Shown one piece after another: positions 10,714 through 22,420 of a DNA stretch of 64,000 nucleotides (position 1 is its first letter; every line of letters begins with the position of its first letter). Below the pieces are notes generated by a model that worked only from the letters and a program-made list of their open reading frames with translations, did no database searches and was not told where the DNA came from. The translations under genes and the position numbers were made by a program. The stretch is from Zanthoxylum bungeanum (lineage: Eukaryota; Streptophyta; Magnoliopsida; Sapindales; Rutaceae). The stretch spans positions 62,001-126,000 of the forward strand of contig SKCR01023794.1 of the NCBI GenBank assembly GCA_019454045.1, in the 5' to 3' direction.

Positions 10714-12088
10714 TCAGGAAAAATACTGCTTCAATCTGTCTACGTTGATCGGCTCGGTGAACTCGTTCCCTTCCAAATCTGATAGTCTCACTACCCCATT
10801 TCTCATTACTTTCTGGACTATGTAAGGTCCTTCCTAGTTGGGTCTAAACTTTCCTTTCTGGTCTATCATCGATGACTTCGACTGCTTAAGCACCAGATCA
10901 CCCTTTCTGATCTTGATAGGACGCACCCTCTTGTTGAATGCTCGAACCAACCTCTTCTAGTATATCTGCATGTGATGTAAGGACTTCATTCTCTTCTCAT
11001 CCAGCAGTGCTAACTGTTCAAATCTTTGCGAGGCCCATTCCTATTCAGGTAACTCTATTTCTGCTAATACCCGCATAGACTGTATCTCAATTTCCACTAG
11101 TAGTTCCGCTTCCATTCTGTAGACTAAAGAGTAAGGCGTGGCTCTCGTTACTGTTCTCATAGAAGTTCTGTATCCCTACAGGGCATACGGTAATTTGTCA
11201 GCCTAATCTTTATAGTTCTCCATCATCTTGGCTAGTATCATCTTTATTGTCTTATTGGTGACTTCGACTGCCCCATTTACCTAGGGTCTTTAAGGTGACG
11301 ACTTGTGATGTCCTGTCCCGTACTTCTATAGCATTGTCTTCGTTTCTCTTTGAAACTGGACTCCGTTGTCTGTTACTATGTGATGCGGCATCCCATATCG
11401 ACAAATGATGTTTCGGGCTATGAACTTTGCCATCTGTTTTGCTGTGACATTGCGAAATGACTCACCTTCCACCCATTTTGAAAAGTAGTCTACTGCCACT
11501 ACTATGAAGCGATGTCCATTCGATGCGTGCGGTCGAATTTCCCCGATCATGTCAATTCCCCATGCTGAGAAAGGCCACGGCTCCGAAAGCCTATGCAACT
11601 CTGTGTGCAGTAAATGGTTCAAGTTACCGTGTGCTTGACAATCATGACAGTGCTTTACCAGCTTCGCGCAGTCAGCTTCCATGGTCGACCAGTAAAAGCC
11701 TTGTCTCACTATCTTGCAAGACAAATTCAATCCGTTCATGTGTGGTCCACATACTCCGGTGTGTACTTCTTCTATTTCTTTCTGAGCTTCTTCTTTCCTT
11801 AAACACTTCAGCTGGATTCCATTCGCTTGTCTCTTGTATAGTTCTCCCTTCAAACTCATCACATACTGAGAAGCTAACTTCTAGATGGCTATCAAGTCTT
11901 TCTTACTTTCTTCTTCTAGGAATTCCCCCCGTTCTAGATATTTCTGAATGTCATAGTACCAAGGTTTCCCATCGTCGACTTCTACTTCCAAGACCTTTTC
12001 TATCTCGTAAACAGGTCCGTTCGCCATTATCAACACCAGAGGTCTCATCACTAACTTCTCCGGATTTTCCCAAGTCGCAGCTAGTGTA
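10714..12088 (-). pseudogene. TatA integrase (decayed)
   Basis: Integrase inserts the DNA copy into the genome. On the minus strand one reads, in order, a linker after the second RNase H, an H2C2 zinc finger (HTGVCGPH then CHDC), and the core with D in GIDMIGEI, D in TDNGVQF and E in a NGAVEVTNK-like stretch. After that comes the tail ending with NVDRLKQYFS and a stop at 10714-10716. The longest intact piece is 11862-11326. Several in-frame stops follow it, mostly explainable by C-to-T or G-to-A changes. The gene starts at the solo LTR insertion at 12094-14194, which separates it from the second RNase H. Non-functional, family certain. Confidence 0.88.
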
Positions 12089-12093
12089 GCTAA
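12089..12093. repeat. Target site duplication of the solo copia LTR, left copy (GCTAA)
   Basis: GCTAA occurs directly before 12094 and directly after 14194 (14195-14199), an exact 5-bp match. Confidence 0.93.
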
Positions 12094-14194
12094 TGTTGGT
12101 TTCTATTAAGGTCCCAAGATTGATTATAAGCATAAAAACATGTGTGAATAACAATCGAGAAGTCGCGGAATACTTACATCGATCGGTTGAGCGACGATAA
12201 GACGAACAAAATCAAGTTTCTACTCCATGAAGTTCACGCCACTGCAGCAGTCCACTGCTCTAAGATTTCAGTTTTTGGATCATCAAATGAAGCTCCAAGC
12301 TTCGTCAAACGATTCCAGACTCGTGGGTGGGTTTCCCTATCACCTTCGTATGTCTTCTAAGTGTGCCGGCACCTCTGATTTTACCACAAAATCAACTCCT
12401 TAACCCTCTTGCTGCTCATGGTTTGGGCAGTTTCTGCAGCCCCTTGGGCGTGGAAATGAGAGGGAGAAAGAGAGAAGAGAGAGTTGGGAGGAAAGAGAAA
12501 AAGTGTGTTAAGTGAATTTGGATTTTGGCTTTAAGTGTATCTTATACACTTTTGTGAATTTCAATTGAATTTCACTTGAATTTGGCTTTCAAAAAGTCAA
12601 ATAATAAAAGCCATCACTATTCACATCAAGTCACATCTATAAAGTGTCATGTCACTTTATCAATCAAGTTGTCAAGTCACATCACTCAAAGTGACAAGTG
12701 ATTTGACGCTTGAAGTGACTAGCGATTTGACGCATGATACGACTAATGATTTGACGATTGATTTGACTTACGTGCCGCACTCGAATTCGAAATGCGAATG
12801 CGCTCGCAAATAATCTCGGGCTCGGGTTCGTTAATTCCAAATTAACGTTTTCTCCGTTGAGTCGTAATTAAATCTAATTTAATTAAATAATCACGCCAAG
12901 CATAATTACTATTCACGTCGCTAACAAATTAATTCCAAATTAATTCGTTCGCCCGAATTAAAATCTAATTTTAATTCCGTGTCGAAATCCAATTTCATTT
13001 AATATATCAAATATATTAATTTACCGATTAATTCCAAATTAATCTTTATCTCTCTTTAAATGATATTTTATCCTAGATAAAATATCTCTGTAATTAATCC
13101 CAGATTAATTTTCTCTCTCTTCTAATTAATCCCAGATTAATTAAAGTCCGAGTCATACGTCATCGGTGAATCTTTGGGAAGCGACCCATGAGATCCTCAG
13201 ATATGTTGGCAGTAAATACGGTCGTCGGACTATCCGAACACGTAAGTACCCCTTACTACGTTTTACCGATTTACAAGACAAGGTTGGCCTCTAGCAAAGC
13301 GCCATGCCTACCCAATTCTCCGGAAATATCCTTACAGGAATAAAGGATCTGTATCAGGCGTAGTATATGTGATATTGCGTATTTCTATCCAGTATCGGAT
13401 AATCACGTGCTAGGCCTTGGGCTGGAATTATGTCTGCCCCGTACGAAGCACATGTCGGATGTCTGGTGACTAGTCTATATAATCGGATAAACCTGACCTT
13501 GTCATTTTATCCCGATAGCTGTAGCATATAAGAGCACCATTCACGTATCCTACGTGACCATCATCTCCACTATGACTGGAGTGATACTTCCGTCTTGACA
13601 TCACACCCAACATACTACGATTCTAAATATACCCAGTATTGGCGTACACAGAACCTGTTAAAGCCCTGGCCGACCGCAACCAAAGTGTATTGATTGTCGC
13701 AAGCATTAACGGTGCAAGTCTCAGGTTAAGACCAAATACACATACACTGTTTTCGGACTTCCATAGACACATGGTCATACTACCAATGGAATTCCGAGGG
13801 GGTCCATCCAGAGCGAAGCTGTTTCCCGTACCATCGGTGAAACACAACCTCCTATTACACTTGCATGAGTATCTTATACCCAAATATATGAGAACTATGT
13901 CGTTGTGCCCTCACAACGCGCACAAGTGAAATACTAGTCTTTTACATATTTATCGATGTCTAATCTCGATAATACTCTGACTAGGGATATTTAATGATTT
14001 ATCCTTCGTTGATTGATACTGTCTCATATCATTCTCAATCAAGGAACAAATCATAAGGACCTCTCATCATTTATACATCTAGATGATCTAATCACAAATG
14101 ATAAGAGTGCAATCTCCTTTGTCACATAGTTAATTTGTACAACAATACCATAATCTGTACAAATTGTGACGCTATGGGTCATAATTGTCCAACA
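12094..14194 (-). mobile_element. Solo LTR of the copia C family inside TatA pol
   Basis: 2.10 kb, TGTTGG...CCAACA ends, exact GCTAA duplication, no internal region. It matches the copia C LTR at 57561-59497 along most of its length, for example GGGTTTCCCTATCACCTT near 12330, CATCGGTGAATC near 13160 and GACGCTATGGGTCATAATTG near 14168, so it lies in the same minus orientation. Solo LTRs arise by recombination between the two LTRs of one element. The insertion falls inside the MADTLA codons of the second RNase H. Short open frames inside (13623-13929 and others) have no support as genes. Confidence 0.92.
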
Positions 14195-14199
14195 GCTAA
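14195..14199. repeat. Target site duplication of the solo copia LTR, right copy (GCTAA)
   Basis: Second copy of the exact duplication. TatA coding sequence resumes here. Confidence 0.93.
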
Positions 14200-14876
14200 C
14201 GTGTCGGCCATTTGGTTTTCTTCTCGCGGCAAGTGCTGGAACTTACAATCGGGGAGGGCCTGTACTAGATTCCTGAGGTGGAACAAGTAAGGTTTCAATC
14301 GTTCTTCCATCAATTCCCATTCTCCTTGCATCTGTCGAACTACCAACATCGAGTCTCCGTAGACTTCTACATTTTTAGCTCTCAAGGCTATCAGTGTTGT
14401 CAGTCCAAAGGCGCATGCCTCATACTCAGCCATGTTGTTGGTTACACCGAATGTCAACCTCTTGGCCATAGGCATGGACACTTCTTCGGGGGTTACTATC
14501 ACAATCCCTGTTACGATTTCTTTACAGTTCACCGCTTCGTTGAAGTACATCTTCCATCCTTGGACCATTATTGCTTGGATCTCCTCGTATGGGAATTGAA
14601 CCTTGTATCGATCTCCTTCTATCGATTGTAATGCCAGGAACTCTGCCACAGCTCGACCTTTGATTACTTTAGAAGTGTGGTACTCGATATCAACTCTGTT
14701 AGCAAAACCAACCATCTGCCTAATTTCCCTACTAGCGAAGGCACCGAGTTAAGATACTTCAAGGGATTCTCCCTTGCTACCACCTGTATATTGTATGATT
14801 GGAAGTAATGGAGTAGTTTTATGGACGCCCACACTACTGCCAAATAGATCTTCTCTACTTCTTGATAGCGGGCCTC
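14200..14876 (-). pseudogene. TatA second (archaeal-type) RNase H with end of the first RNase H
   Basis: From 14876 the RT-RNase H frame continues after a stop with ARYQEVEKIYLAVVWA and KLLHYFQSY-like text, then shifts frame into the open stretch 14715-14200. That stretch carries the extra RNase H typical of Tat elements: GWKMYFNEAVN, TFGVTNNMAEYEAC, EVYGDSMLVV and NQMADTLA. The first catalytic aspartate of the family (YFDGA) is Asn here (residue 59 of the open frame). E97 or E99, D121 and D171 remain. The solo LTR at 12094-14194 cuts the end. Activity is unlikely. Confidence 0.88.
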
Positions 14877-16301
14877 CTACGGAAGCATCTTCTTACTGAG
14901 ATAGTAGACTGCATGCTCTGCCCCCGTCTCATCTGCTTGTACCATCATCGCCCCTAGCGCTTTAGGTTCTATGGCCAAATACAGCATCAAGGCTTTGCCC
15001 GGTCTTGGAGGTTTCAAGACAGGAGGTTTCACCAAGTATTCCCTGATCTTTTCGAAAGCTTCTTGGCATTTTTCATTCCATTTCACTGGCTGGTATTTCC
15101 TCAGTAATTTGAAGATAGGTTCGTATACTGACGTCAACTTGGCGATAAACCGACTGATGTACTGAATTTTCCCGAGGAAGGCTCTCACTTCTTTCTTTCT
15201 CTTCGGCACATGCATCTCTGTGATCGCCTTGATCTTCTCAGGGTCTACTTCTATTCCTCCCATTCCGACAGTATGTCCTAGTAACTTTCCTGACGTTACT
15301 CCGAACACGCACTTCTTGGGATTTAACCGCAGGTTGTACTTATCGACTCGTTCAAGGAATTTCTCCAAAACTTCTATATGTCTTCTTCTTACCTCCGATT
15401 TCACCATCATGTCATCCACATATACCTCAATCTCCTTATGCATCAAGTCGTGGAATAACGTGGTGGCCATTCGTTGGTAAGTGGCTCCTTCATTCTTAAG
15501 CCCAAACGGCATTACTTTGTAGCAATATGTACACCACTCCGTGACAAAAACAGTCTTATGCTTATCCTCTTCAGCCATAAGAACTTGATTATATCCAGAG
15601 AACCCATCTGCTATCGAGTACATGGCAGATAAAGCTGCACTATCAACTAGCACATCTATATGGGGTAGAGGAAAATCGTCCTTCGGGCATGGTTTGTTGA
15701 GGTGTCTGTAATCCACGTAAATTCTGACCTTCTCATCTTTCTTCGGTATCGGCACAATATTTGCCAACCACTCGGGGTACTTCACCACTTCGAGAAATCC
15801 CACATCTATCTGCTTCTTGACTTCTTCTCTAACTTTCTCGACCCACTCTGGTCTCATCCTTCGAAGCTTCTGCTTTACTAGCCTCATGTTCGGATAGGTC
15901 GGTATTGCGTGCTGGGAGATGCTTCTGTCTACTCCAAGCATGTCCTCATAAGACCAAGCGAATACTTTGGCATATTTGACTAACATCTCTTCTAATTTCT
16001 TCCGCTCTTCGGAAGTAAACTCGCTTGCGATTAAAATCTCCTTAGGGATTTCAGACGTACCAAGGTTCAAGGTGTTCGTTTTGATTGAGTTGATGTCAAA
16101 TATACTCAAGTCATGTAAGTTGAAAGGAAGAGACTCAGACAAGTAAGCAAAATAAATGTCTTTATTATTAGCGAATGTATGAGTACACTCAAATAAATCA
16201 GGAAGATAAATCTCTTCGTCATCCACAGACACTTCATCATCCGTATTCGGGTTTTCCTCAGTCCCATTATTCTCCTCGAGGGTCAGGCTCTTCAGCTTCA
16301 T
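14877..16301 (-). CDS. TatA reverse transcriptase / RNase H frame (474 codons)
   Basis: Copies retroelement RNA into DNA. The frame is open over 1.4 kb. Residues about 95-170 hold the pre-RT region with EFTSEERKKLEEML and FAWSYEDMLGVD. The Ty3/gypsy RT follows: VRIYVDYRHLNKPCPKDDFP (193-212), D232 in ADGFSGYNQ, MPFGLKNEGATYQR (264-277) and YVDDMMVKS (294-302), so the catalytic triad D232, D296, D297 is intact. The RNase H start is at KALMLYLAI and YYLSKKMLP near the end. The frame stops at 14877 before the rest of RNase H. In the family this is part of a longer polyprotein, so the Met at 16301 may not be a real start. Upstream protease is damaged. Confidence 0.9.
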   Translation of the reverse strand: MKLKSLTLEENNGTEENPNTDDEVSVDDEEIYLPDLFECTHTFANNKDIYFAYLSESLPFNLHDLSIFDINSIKTNTLNLGTSEIPKEILIASEFTSEERKKLEEMLVKYAKVFAWSYEDMLGVDRSISQHAIPTYPNMRLVKQKLRRMRPEWVEKVREEVKKQIDVGFLEVVKYPEWLANIVPIPKKDEKVRIYVDYRHLNKPCPKDDFPLPHIDVLVDSAALSAMYSIADGFSGYNQVLMAEEDKHKTVFVTEWCTYCYKVMPFGLKNEGATYQRMATTLFHDLMHKEIEVYVDDMMVKSEVRRRHIEVLEKFLERVDKYNLRLNPKKCVFGVTSGKLLGHTVGMGGIEVDPEKIKAITEMHVPKRKKEVRAFLGKIQYISRFIAKLTSVYEPIFKLLRKYQPVKWNEKCQEAFEKIREYLVKPPVLKPPRPGKALMLYLAIEPKALGAMMVQADETGAEHAVYYLSKKMLP

Positions 16302-16369
16302 CAGTTATTCTTCCCACTTGTCTTCCTCCTTCGCAACTTGACCACTACAGCAAAAGTATCCTCGAATCC

Positions 16370-16612
16370 TCATTTGCTATCATCATAAGCCTTGATAGTC
16401 ATATTGAAGGGACTCAAATCTATCGTCTTAATATCCAACCTTACCAAAATCTTCAAAGGGCACACCGATCCTATAAACATCGTAGGGTTGGCATCCTCCG
16501 GTACTATTATCCTGCTCAAGGCCTCAACCATGGCGCGCCTGTGCTCCTGTGATGCACATAACAACTCCCAGATGCTCAGATGTTCTCGTGTCTTCTTCAA
16601 CTGACGCAGCAC
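16370..16612 (-). pseudogene. TatA gag end / protease remnant
   Basis: The 80-codon open piece begins LRQLKKTREHLSIWELLCAS, typical of the segment before the aspartic protease in Tat elements. It ends with CPLKILVRL and a MTIKAYDDSK-like stretch typical of the protease C-terminal half. The expected D-T/N-G active-site segment between them is not seen and seems deleted. A stop follows YDDSK, and a short broken stretch (16302-16369) joins it to the RT frame. Inference from family layout. Confidence 0.65.
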
Positions 16613-18104
16613 TCTCCCACAGCATTATCCTCTTCTCCGTCACTTCTCTACCTTCTTTCAACACTCATTTTCCCTTTTCTACCGTATCACTGTAAAAACT
16701 CCCGCTGCGTGTCATTCCCTTCACCTTCTCTTCATCATTACTCGAGAAGTCTTGCCAGAAACTCTTCCCCTCTCTGTTTCATCCTCACTACTGCTAGCCC
16801 AAATCCCCAGGAAAAAGGCTTGGTGGTCAAAGGTTTGGCTAATAAGACTTTCAGGTAGGTTGGAGCCAATCATGTAGGTAGGCGGTAGGACGGAGTGATA
16901 GTTCGGTAGGGGGTTCCAGTGTGTGTTGGGTTGCTCCTTTTTGGGGTCGGGTATTTTGTGGGAATCTATGAGGTTCTGGATTTCATGTCTGAGGCGGGCA
17001 CAGTTATCAGTGTCATGGCCTTTCTACTGGTGGTAATAATAGTAAAGGTTCAGGTTATAGTGTGGTGGTGGAGGGTATGGAAGTGGTTTTGATTCCAAGG
17101 GTTTTAGGAGTCCTTGTCTCGTCAACTTCTCAAATACCTTGGATAAAGGCCTACCCAGGTTAGAAAAATATCAGTTTCTGACGGTGGCTACCTCGGCACA
17201 AACGAGCTTGGCACCTGGTGGTCCTCCAATAGTCCTCATGTTCAGGCTATAAAACTTCTTGTTCTCAGCTTCCTCTTCCTCGATATCCATGACAGTCTCC
17301 CTCAACTTTCGAAAATCCGTAATCATGGAGGTCATCCTCCTCAACTTGCCATAGATAGAGGACTTGGTGCCCTTGATGATCACTTTGATTTGGTCCTTCT
17401 CCGAGGGCCAAGTCTGCATTTTCAGAGCTGGCTTCTCCAGTGGTCTATATAATCCTTGAAGCTCTCCTCTGGATTCTGTTTGGTATTCTCCAAGTAGCGA
17501 AGCGACAAGTCGATCTTCAAATCTGTTACATATTGAGTCAGAAAGGCCTCTGCCAATGCCTTTCAGTCATCCTTGACCTTCCTCTTAAGGCCGTGATACC
17601 ATACCACGGGTGCCCCCTCAAGCGACATCCCAAACATCGTTTGGACCTGACGCTTTGACAAACCCACTGAACTCATTAATGAGACATACTGCCGGAGATT
17701 GACCTTTAGATCCCCGTTCCCATTGAATTTGGCTATAACAGGCATCTTGAACTGAGCCGGAAACTATTCCTCAAAAGTCATAGCCTCATAGTCTAGCAGA
17801 TCTTCATGCTTGCCCCCCATCTTATGGGTAACTGACTCGACCTGATCCCGGAGTTTCTGCAATTCAGCCTGAGACCTGGCTATCCTTCTTGCGGCATACT
17901 CAGCCATATCATCATCGAAGATAGGGATATCATCATTCAGCCTGTTCAGAGGGTCCTCACACCCTCATTCTCAGAGCCTCCCCCAGCTTGGGGCATAGCC
18001 ATACTGGCTATAGCGGTGGTCAACGCTTGTAACTATTCAGTAACCTTGGTGAGACTGGCTTCCAACTGATCCGTACAAGATCCCTCATTAACTGATTCAC
18101 TCAT
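16613..18104 (-). pseudogene. TatA gag (decayed)
   Basis: Gag forms the particle that packages the RNA. The likely start is the ATG at 18104 (MSESVNEGSCTDQLEASL), the first Met after the leader. Conserved retrotransposon gag text follows: DLKVNLRQYVSLMSS and APVVWYHGLK (17745-17563), then a LAEAFLTQYV and NPEESFKDYIDHWR segment, then 17419-17171. A CCHC-like remnant (YHQ, KGHDTDNC, LRHEI) lies near 17010. At least six in-frame stops interrupt it, most explainable as CAG-to-TAG or TGG-to-TGA transitions. Confidence 0.82.
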
Positions 18105-19025
18105 GTTGGCTAGTGGTCTTTTGATGAGTCTTCCCTCTTCCCTAACCCAACGGGTATCTATGGTGTCTTTTAAAATCGTATGTTAGCATGTATGCGTGCG
18201 ATGCATGAAATATATAAATCGGCCCATTACTATTTTAAAGCATTCAATCACACTATTGCAAGGTACAAACTTGTCCCAGTTGAAAAATGTCCAACAGGTT
18301 TAGACTTTTACGATAACATGGCTAAACAACTTCAAATAATGAGGGGCCTAACCATAAAATGGCCCGTCGACATTTTAGAAGCTTTTGGCCCAATTACCAT
18401 AAGGCACGGACTCGTCCCAGTTTAAATGGCCCAACAAGCCCATACCTCATGACAAAAAGTCCAACTGAATCTAAATGACGATGGTCCTAAATGTAAGCAT
18501 AAAAGAATAGTTTCTATTGGTCCTACAACTAAGGTTCACATGTAGGTTTATGGGAGTGTAGACAAAGGCTCTCATTGGTGAAGGATTGCCCATGACTAGG
18601 TCTCCCCACTTAAGGGTCCGAGCGACCAAGTGAGTGCATCTTTTTTATATGCTAAGGTACGTGCCAACAAGTTATGATGCGTGACTGACTGTCAAATGGA
18701 TTTCCTATTGTAGATTCCCCAGAGGGAGGGTGGAGAGAAATCTCTTAAATACCCAAGCCTATTAGGCTCTTATCACCTTGGTGACAGGAATAAACAACAA
18801 GTCCTCCAAATTAGTTCATCACAGTAAGCTTTGAGTAAATGATTATCTAGGTGCCTTCACAGTTTTTCCCTTCAGTGATAGAAATGCAGTGAATGAAGGA
18901 AGACACCAAACCATCACCCAGCTCTAATAATGCCTTTGATTAAACCCCTTCACCCACGGTAGACATGGTTAACTAAAGCATAAATCACAAACACTACAAG
19001 ACATTATTTCGGGGTCGATTCTCTA
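18105..19025 (-). other. TatA leader, non-coding
   Basis: Lies between primer-binding site and gag on the minus strand. It matches blocks of the TatN leader (3878-5010), with an extra module at 18691-18946 that TatN lacks. That module resembles 38144-38416 in front of copia B. The open frame at 18180-18425 on the plus strand is not supported as a gene. Confidence 0.75.
18691..18946 (-). repeat. Leader module shared with the copia B upstream region
   Basis: In element sense it runs from about TCAAAGGCATTATTAGAGCT through TCACCAAGGTGATAAGAGCC and CTCCACCCTCCCTCTGGGGA to AATCCATTTGACAG. The same order of motifs occurs at 38144-38416 on the plus strand. It is absent at the corresponding place in TatN (about 3920-4030). 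Confidence 0.7.
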
Positions 19026-19043
19026 TCACTAGTGGATTCGCCA
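19026..19043 (-). other. TatA primer-binding site
   Basis: Minus strand TGGCGAATCCACTAGTGA, three bases from the LTR end. Same site as TatN 3860-3877 with a few differences. Primer tRNA is probably tRNA-Arg. Confidence 0.8.
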
Positions 19044-19046
19044 GAC

Positions 19047-19533
19047 TGTAGGACACAGAAATTGACAACGTTGTTCTAGGCTCATGGCCTAGTTGGGAGT
19101 ACGGAATAGCCCAGGGAGACTAAACCGGAAAATAATGGAGTCGCCACCCAATGTGAACTGGGAAAATGATTTAAGGCTGCACTCACCCCTCGCAAGGGAA
19201 GACCTCAAACCGTTGGGTTCGGAATGGTCCCTTACTTATTCCACTTGTAATGAAAAGATTTGTGCTATAATCTAACCAAATTTACGTAACCTACTCATGC
19301 GAGAATAACCTACATCTAAGTCTGCATATAACCTATATCTAAGTTTGCATGCATAAAAGTAAGTCGGAATAACGGCAAACACACAATTTTATAAACACAT
19401 TAAATAAATAAATGTAGAAAAATAAATAAATAATAATTATCTAAGCATAAAAACTAAAAAGAAATAACTAGGCATATGATAGGAAAGGAATAACTAAAGG
19501 AAACAATCATGCATTAGACATGATGAAGGAATC
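19047..19533 (-). repeat. TatA 5' LTR, proximal part (split)
   Basis: Begins TGTAGGACACAG, as at 6713, and is collinear with 6713-7200 (for example ACTAGGCATATGATAGGAAA). It is interrupted at 19533 by copia D and resumes at 27050. Confidence 0.88.
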
Positions 19534-20230
19534 TGTTGTAGTAAACGTTTTGCTTACGCAGCAGAAGCGATTAGGCACACGGATCGGACATGAAAAGTTT
19601 TTCTGCTTTCCCCTTCCTTTGGCCGAATGTAACCAGTGGGTATATTGAAATTTTGCTTCTGTTTCGGACAAGATTTCAGCCCGGGAATACCCCCTAAACA
19701 ATCCCCGAATAGCCCCCAAACTGCAGTAAAAAACCGGACTGTTTTGGACCCGTTACACAACGAAACTGCACACAAATCAACCCCTAATTTGTGTGAACTG
19801 CAAGGATATTTTAGGTCTGATTTATTCACTCAAAAAAAGTCTCCACTCAGCCCCAAAATATCCCCAAGGTGTTTCCCAAAAATCCGAATTAAAACAAAAC
19901 AAACCGAGCCCCAAATTAACCAAGCAAGGTGCGGTAATGAGGTAATACCAAACGTCACTGCTGTGAACTATAAGAATAGATGAAGAAGAAGATTTGTTCG
20001 TCACCATAAAGTCTTCCGTGCTATGACTCGTAACCAACGGAAAGTAGTGTGGGCTACACTCACAAAATAAATCCCTAACGATTTAGAGATTCAATCACAC
20101 ACTTAGTGTTTTGTTTTTCTTCTTCTTGTTCTTCAATGGAGTTTCTCAACTTTTGAGAGAATGGTAGAGAAGAAGAAGAAGGTGGCGTTCCAAGAATAAG
20201 GGTTATCTCAAAAAGAAAATAAAATCTCCA

Positions 20231-20238
20231 TTTTATAC
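20231..20238 (-). promoter_or_regulatory. Putative TATA box of the copia D LTR
   Basis: Minus-strand TATAAAAT within a TAGGTATAAAATGGAG context, in the middle of the LTR as expected for the U3/R border. Motif evidence only. Confidence 0.5.
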
Positions 20239-21265
20239 CTAGGGTTTATTGTTTCCAAAACAAACAAATCCCTCCCCATTCATATCATCAAAGAATCGGC
20301 CAAGCAAGGAAAAAGGATTTAATTTTTTAAACATCAATATTCAATTACCATTATTGAAAAAGATGTTACAGAATTAAATAAGCAATTAACCATTTGAAAA
20401 TCATAATCTCCAAATTAATGCCATGGATTATTTTTATTTCCAAATCAAAACAAATCCATTCCCTTTATAATAAATATTTATAACATTAATATATCAATTA
20501 CCATAATGGAATATATGTTACAAAATAAAAAGGTTAAATATTATTTAAACATGTGCAACTTCCAAATTAAGTCCAAGGGTTTCCAAAACCCATAATTTGG
20601 AAATTACTTACTTAACATTCTATTTAATCATATCTAATACAATTAAATAACTTGTGTTTAAATATCATATATTTAATAAAACTATATATTAACTTTTAAT
20701 ATAAAGTTTCAAGTGTGACAACCAATTATATTAAATCCGCTATAGTGAATCGAGCTAGCATGGGGACCAAATGGACCTACGGTTTCGAGCTCCAATAATC
20801 TCGAAATATTAATTAAGCTCTTAATTAAATATTTCAAATTATTAACTCCGGGTTATTCCACTAAAAACCCGAAGTTGCACTCTCGTTGCCGCATATGATA
20901 TATTAAGCCGAACCAAGTTGGTGTCCACCGATATAGTCATTACATATGAATTGAACCTTTACCAATATCTCGTAATTAGAGCCGAGTCATAATATCTGTT
21001 ATACCTCTCTAATTATTTTTACCTTAAGTACCATTGATTCTCTAACGAACGATTTATTCATAACTATTATGAATTTTAATCTTTCTATTCGTAATAGAGA
21101 GACTTGAGTGCTCAAATCGTTCAAGTACCGAATCAACCCTTAAGAAAGATACTTATCTACTTCTCGCAAGAAGGAGTGAACTCCATGTCTATGTAAAACA
21201 TTCCCAGCTACAAAACAAAATGTGCCCCCAAAGTACGTAGCTATTGGTCGGGACTTCTACACCAA

Positions 21266-21383
21266 CCTCACCTTTGTAAATCAAAGGACACAGCCTGCCA
21301 TGCAGGAGTTCGTAATACACTCAGCCTCACCTTTGTAAATCAAAGGACACAGCCTGCCATGCAGGAGTTCGTAATACACTCAG
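21266..21383. repeat. 59-bp perfect tandem duplication in the copia D LTR
   Basis: The unit beginning CCTCACCTTTGTAAATCAAA occurs twice without a mismatch (21266-21324 and 21325-21383). The other LTR is truncated here, so one cannot tell whether it predates the insertion. Confidence 0.9.
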
Positions 21384-21836
21384 GATTAAGATCGATTCAT
21401 ATATGACCATCTAGTAGATTGAAATGACTTTCTTAGCTTAACGGATATTATAAGAATGTCATTTCCATCTGGGTCCAGTCCTATATGATCGCATCATACA
21501 AGGTGCCTTCATTCTCATGTCTCTACATGGACGATCCAGATCAAGATCGCCATACAAATATAGAATGGACCGCAGCTATAGATAAACCACAAACAAAGTA
21601 CCCGCTTTGTTTGCTCTCTATGGACTATTTAAGATTACTAACTTCAGACTTAAATCCTCTTGTGTAAGACACTCATACACTTATTCTGAAGATACATAAG
21701 TAATCTAGGGTATTTAAGATGATATATAATATGTGAAAATTAAACAAACAATTTGATAAATGAATAATGCATCTTTTAGTTCAAAACACATAAAACTGTT
21801 TACATCACATATAGCTCTAGGGCATACATTCCAACA

Positions 21837-21849
21837 ATCTCCCACTTGC
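21837..21849 (-). other. Copia D polypurine tract
   Basis: Minus strand GCAAGTGGGAGAT abuts the LTR, the usual plant copia plus-strand primer. Confidence 0.8.
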
Positions 21850-21850
21850 A

Positions 21851-22420
21851 CTAGAGCAAATAGGACATGTCAAGTAATCCTAGACCATCTAGGTGACCTT
21901 CAAAAACTTTAGCCGGTAAAGTCTTTGTAAATAGATCAGCCAAGTTCTCTGCGGAAGCAATCTTTGTGACAGTAACGTCTCCTCTCTGCACTATCTCCCT
22001 GATGAGATGATATTTCCTCTCTATATGCTTTCCCCTCTTGTGGCTTCTTAGTTCCTTGGAATTTACCACCGCACCACTATTATCGCAATAGAGTGTGAGT
22101 GGTCTATCTATATCTGGAACAACTTCCAAATCTCCCAAGAATTTACGGAGCTAGACTGCTTCCTTAGCTGCTTCACAACATGCTACATATTCAGCCTCCA
22201 TGGTGGAGTCAGCAATACAAGATTGCTTTATGCTCCGCCATACTATATCCCCACCACCTAGGGTGAACACTGATCCAGATGTAGATTTCTTAGAATCTAC
22301 ATCTGTCTGAAAATCATAGTCTGTATATCCTCTTAGGATCATATCCTTACCGAAATACACAAGCATATAATTTCTCGTTCTCTAAAGATACTTGACAACG
22401 TGTTTCACAGCCACATAGTG
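21851..22420 (-). pseudogene. Copia D RNase H (decayed)
   Basis: RNase H domain that removes the RNA template. Open pieces 22366-22151 and 22138-21851 carry GYTDYDFQTDVDSKKSTSG, WRSIKQSCIADSTMEAEY, LYCDNSGAVV and AENLADLFTKTL in order, ending shortly before the polypurine tract. The pieces are in one frame, split by a single stop just before MGDLEVVPD. The beginning is also broken near 22380. Confidence 0.87.

Larger units (their letters stand above)
19534..21836 (-). repeat. Copia D 3' LTR
   Basis: 2.30 kb, TGTTGTAGT...ATTCCAACA. The last 320 bp (from TGTCTCTACATGGACGATCC at 21519) match 26730-27049. It carries a minus-strand TATA box and a 59-bp tandem duplication. The open frames at 19554-20037 are not supported as genes. 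Confidence 0.87.

Noticed and set aside
11523..12089. 188-codon plus-strand open frame
   Set aside because: Antisense to the TatA integrase, which shows clear H2C2 and DDE motifs on the minus strand.
13623..13929. Overlapping open frames on both strands inside the solo LTR
   Set aside because: The region is LTR sequence shared with 58900-59170, where the corresponding frames are not preserved.
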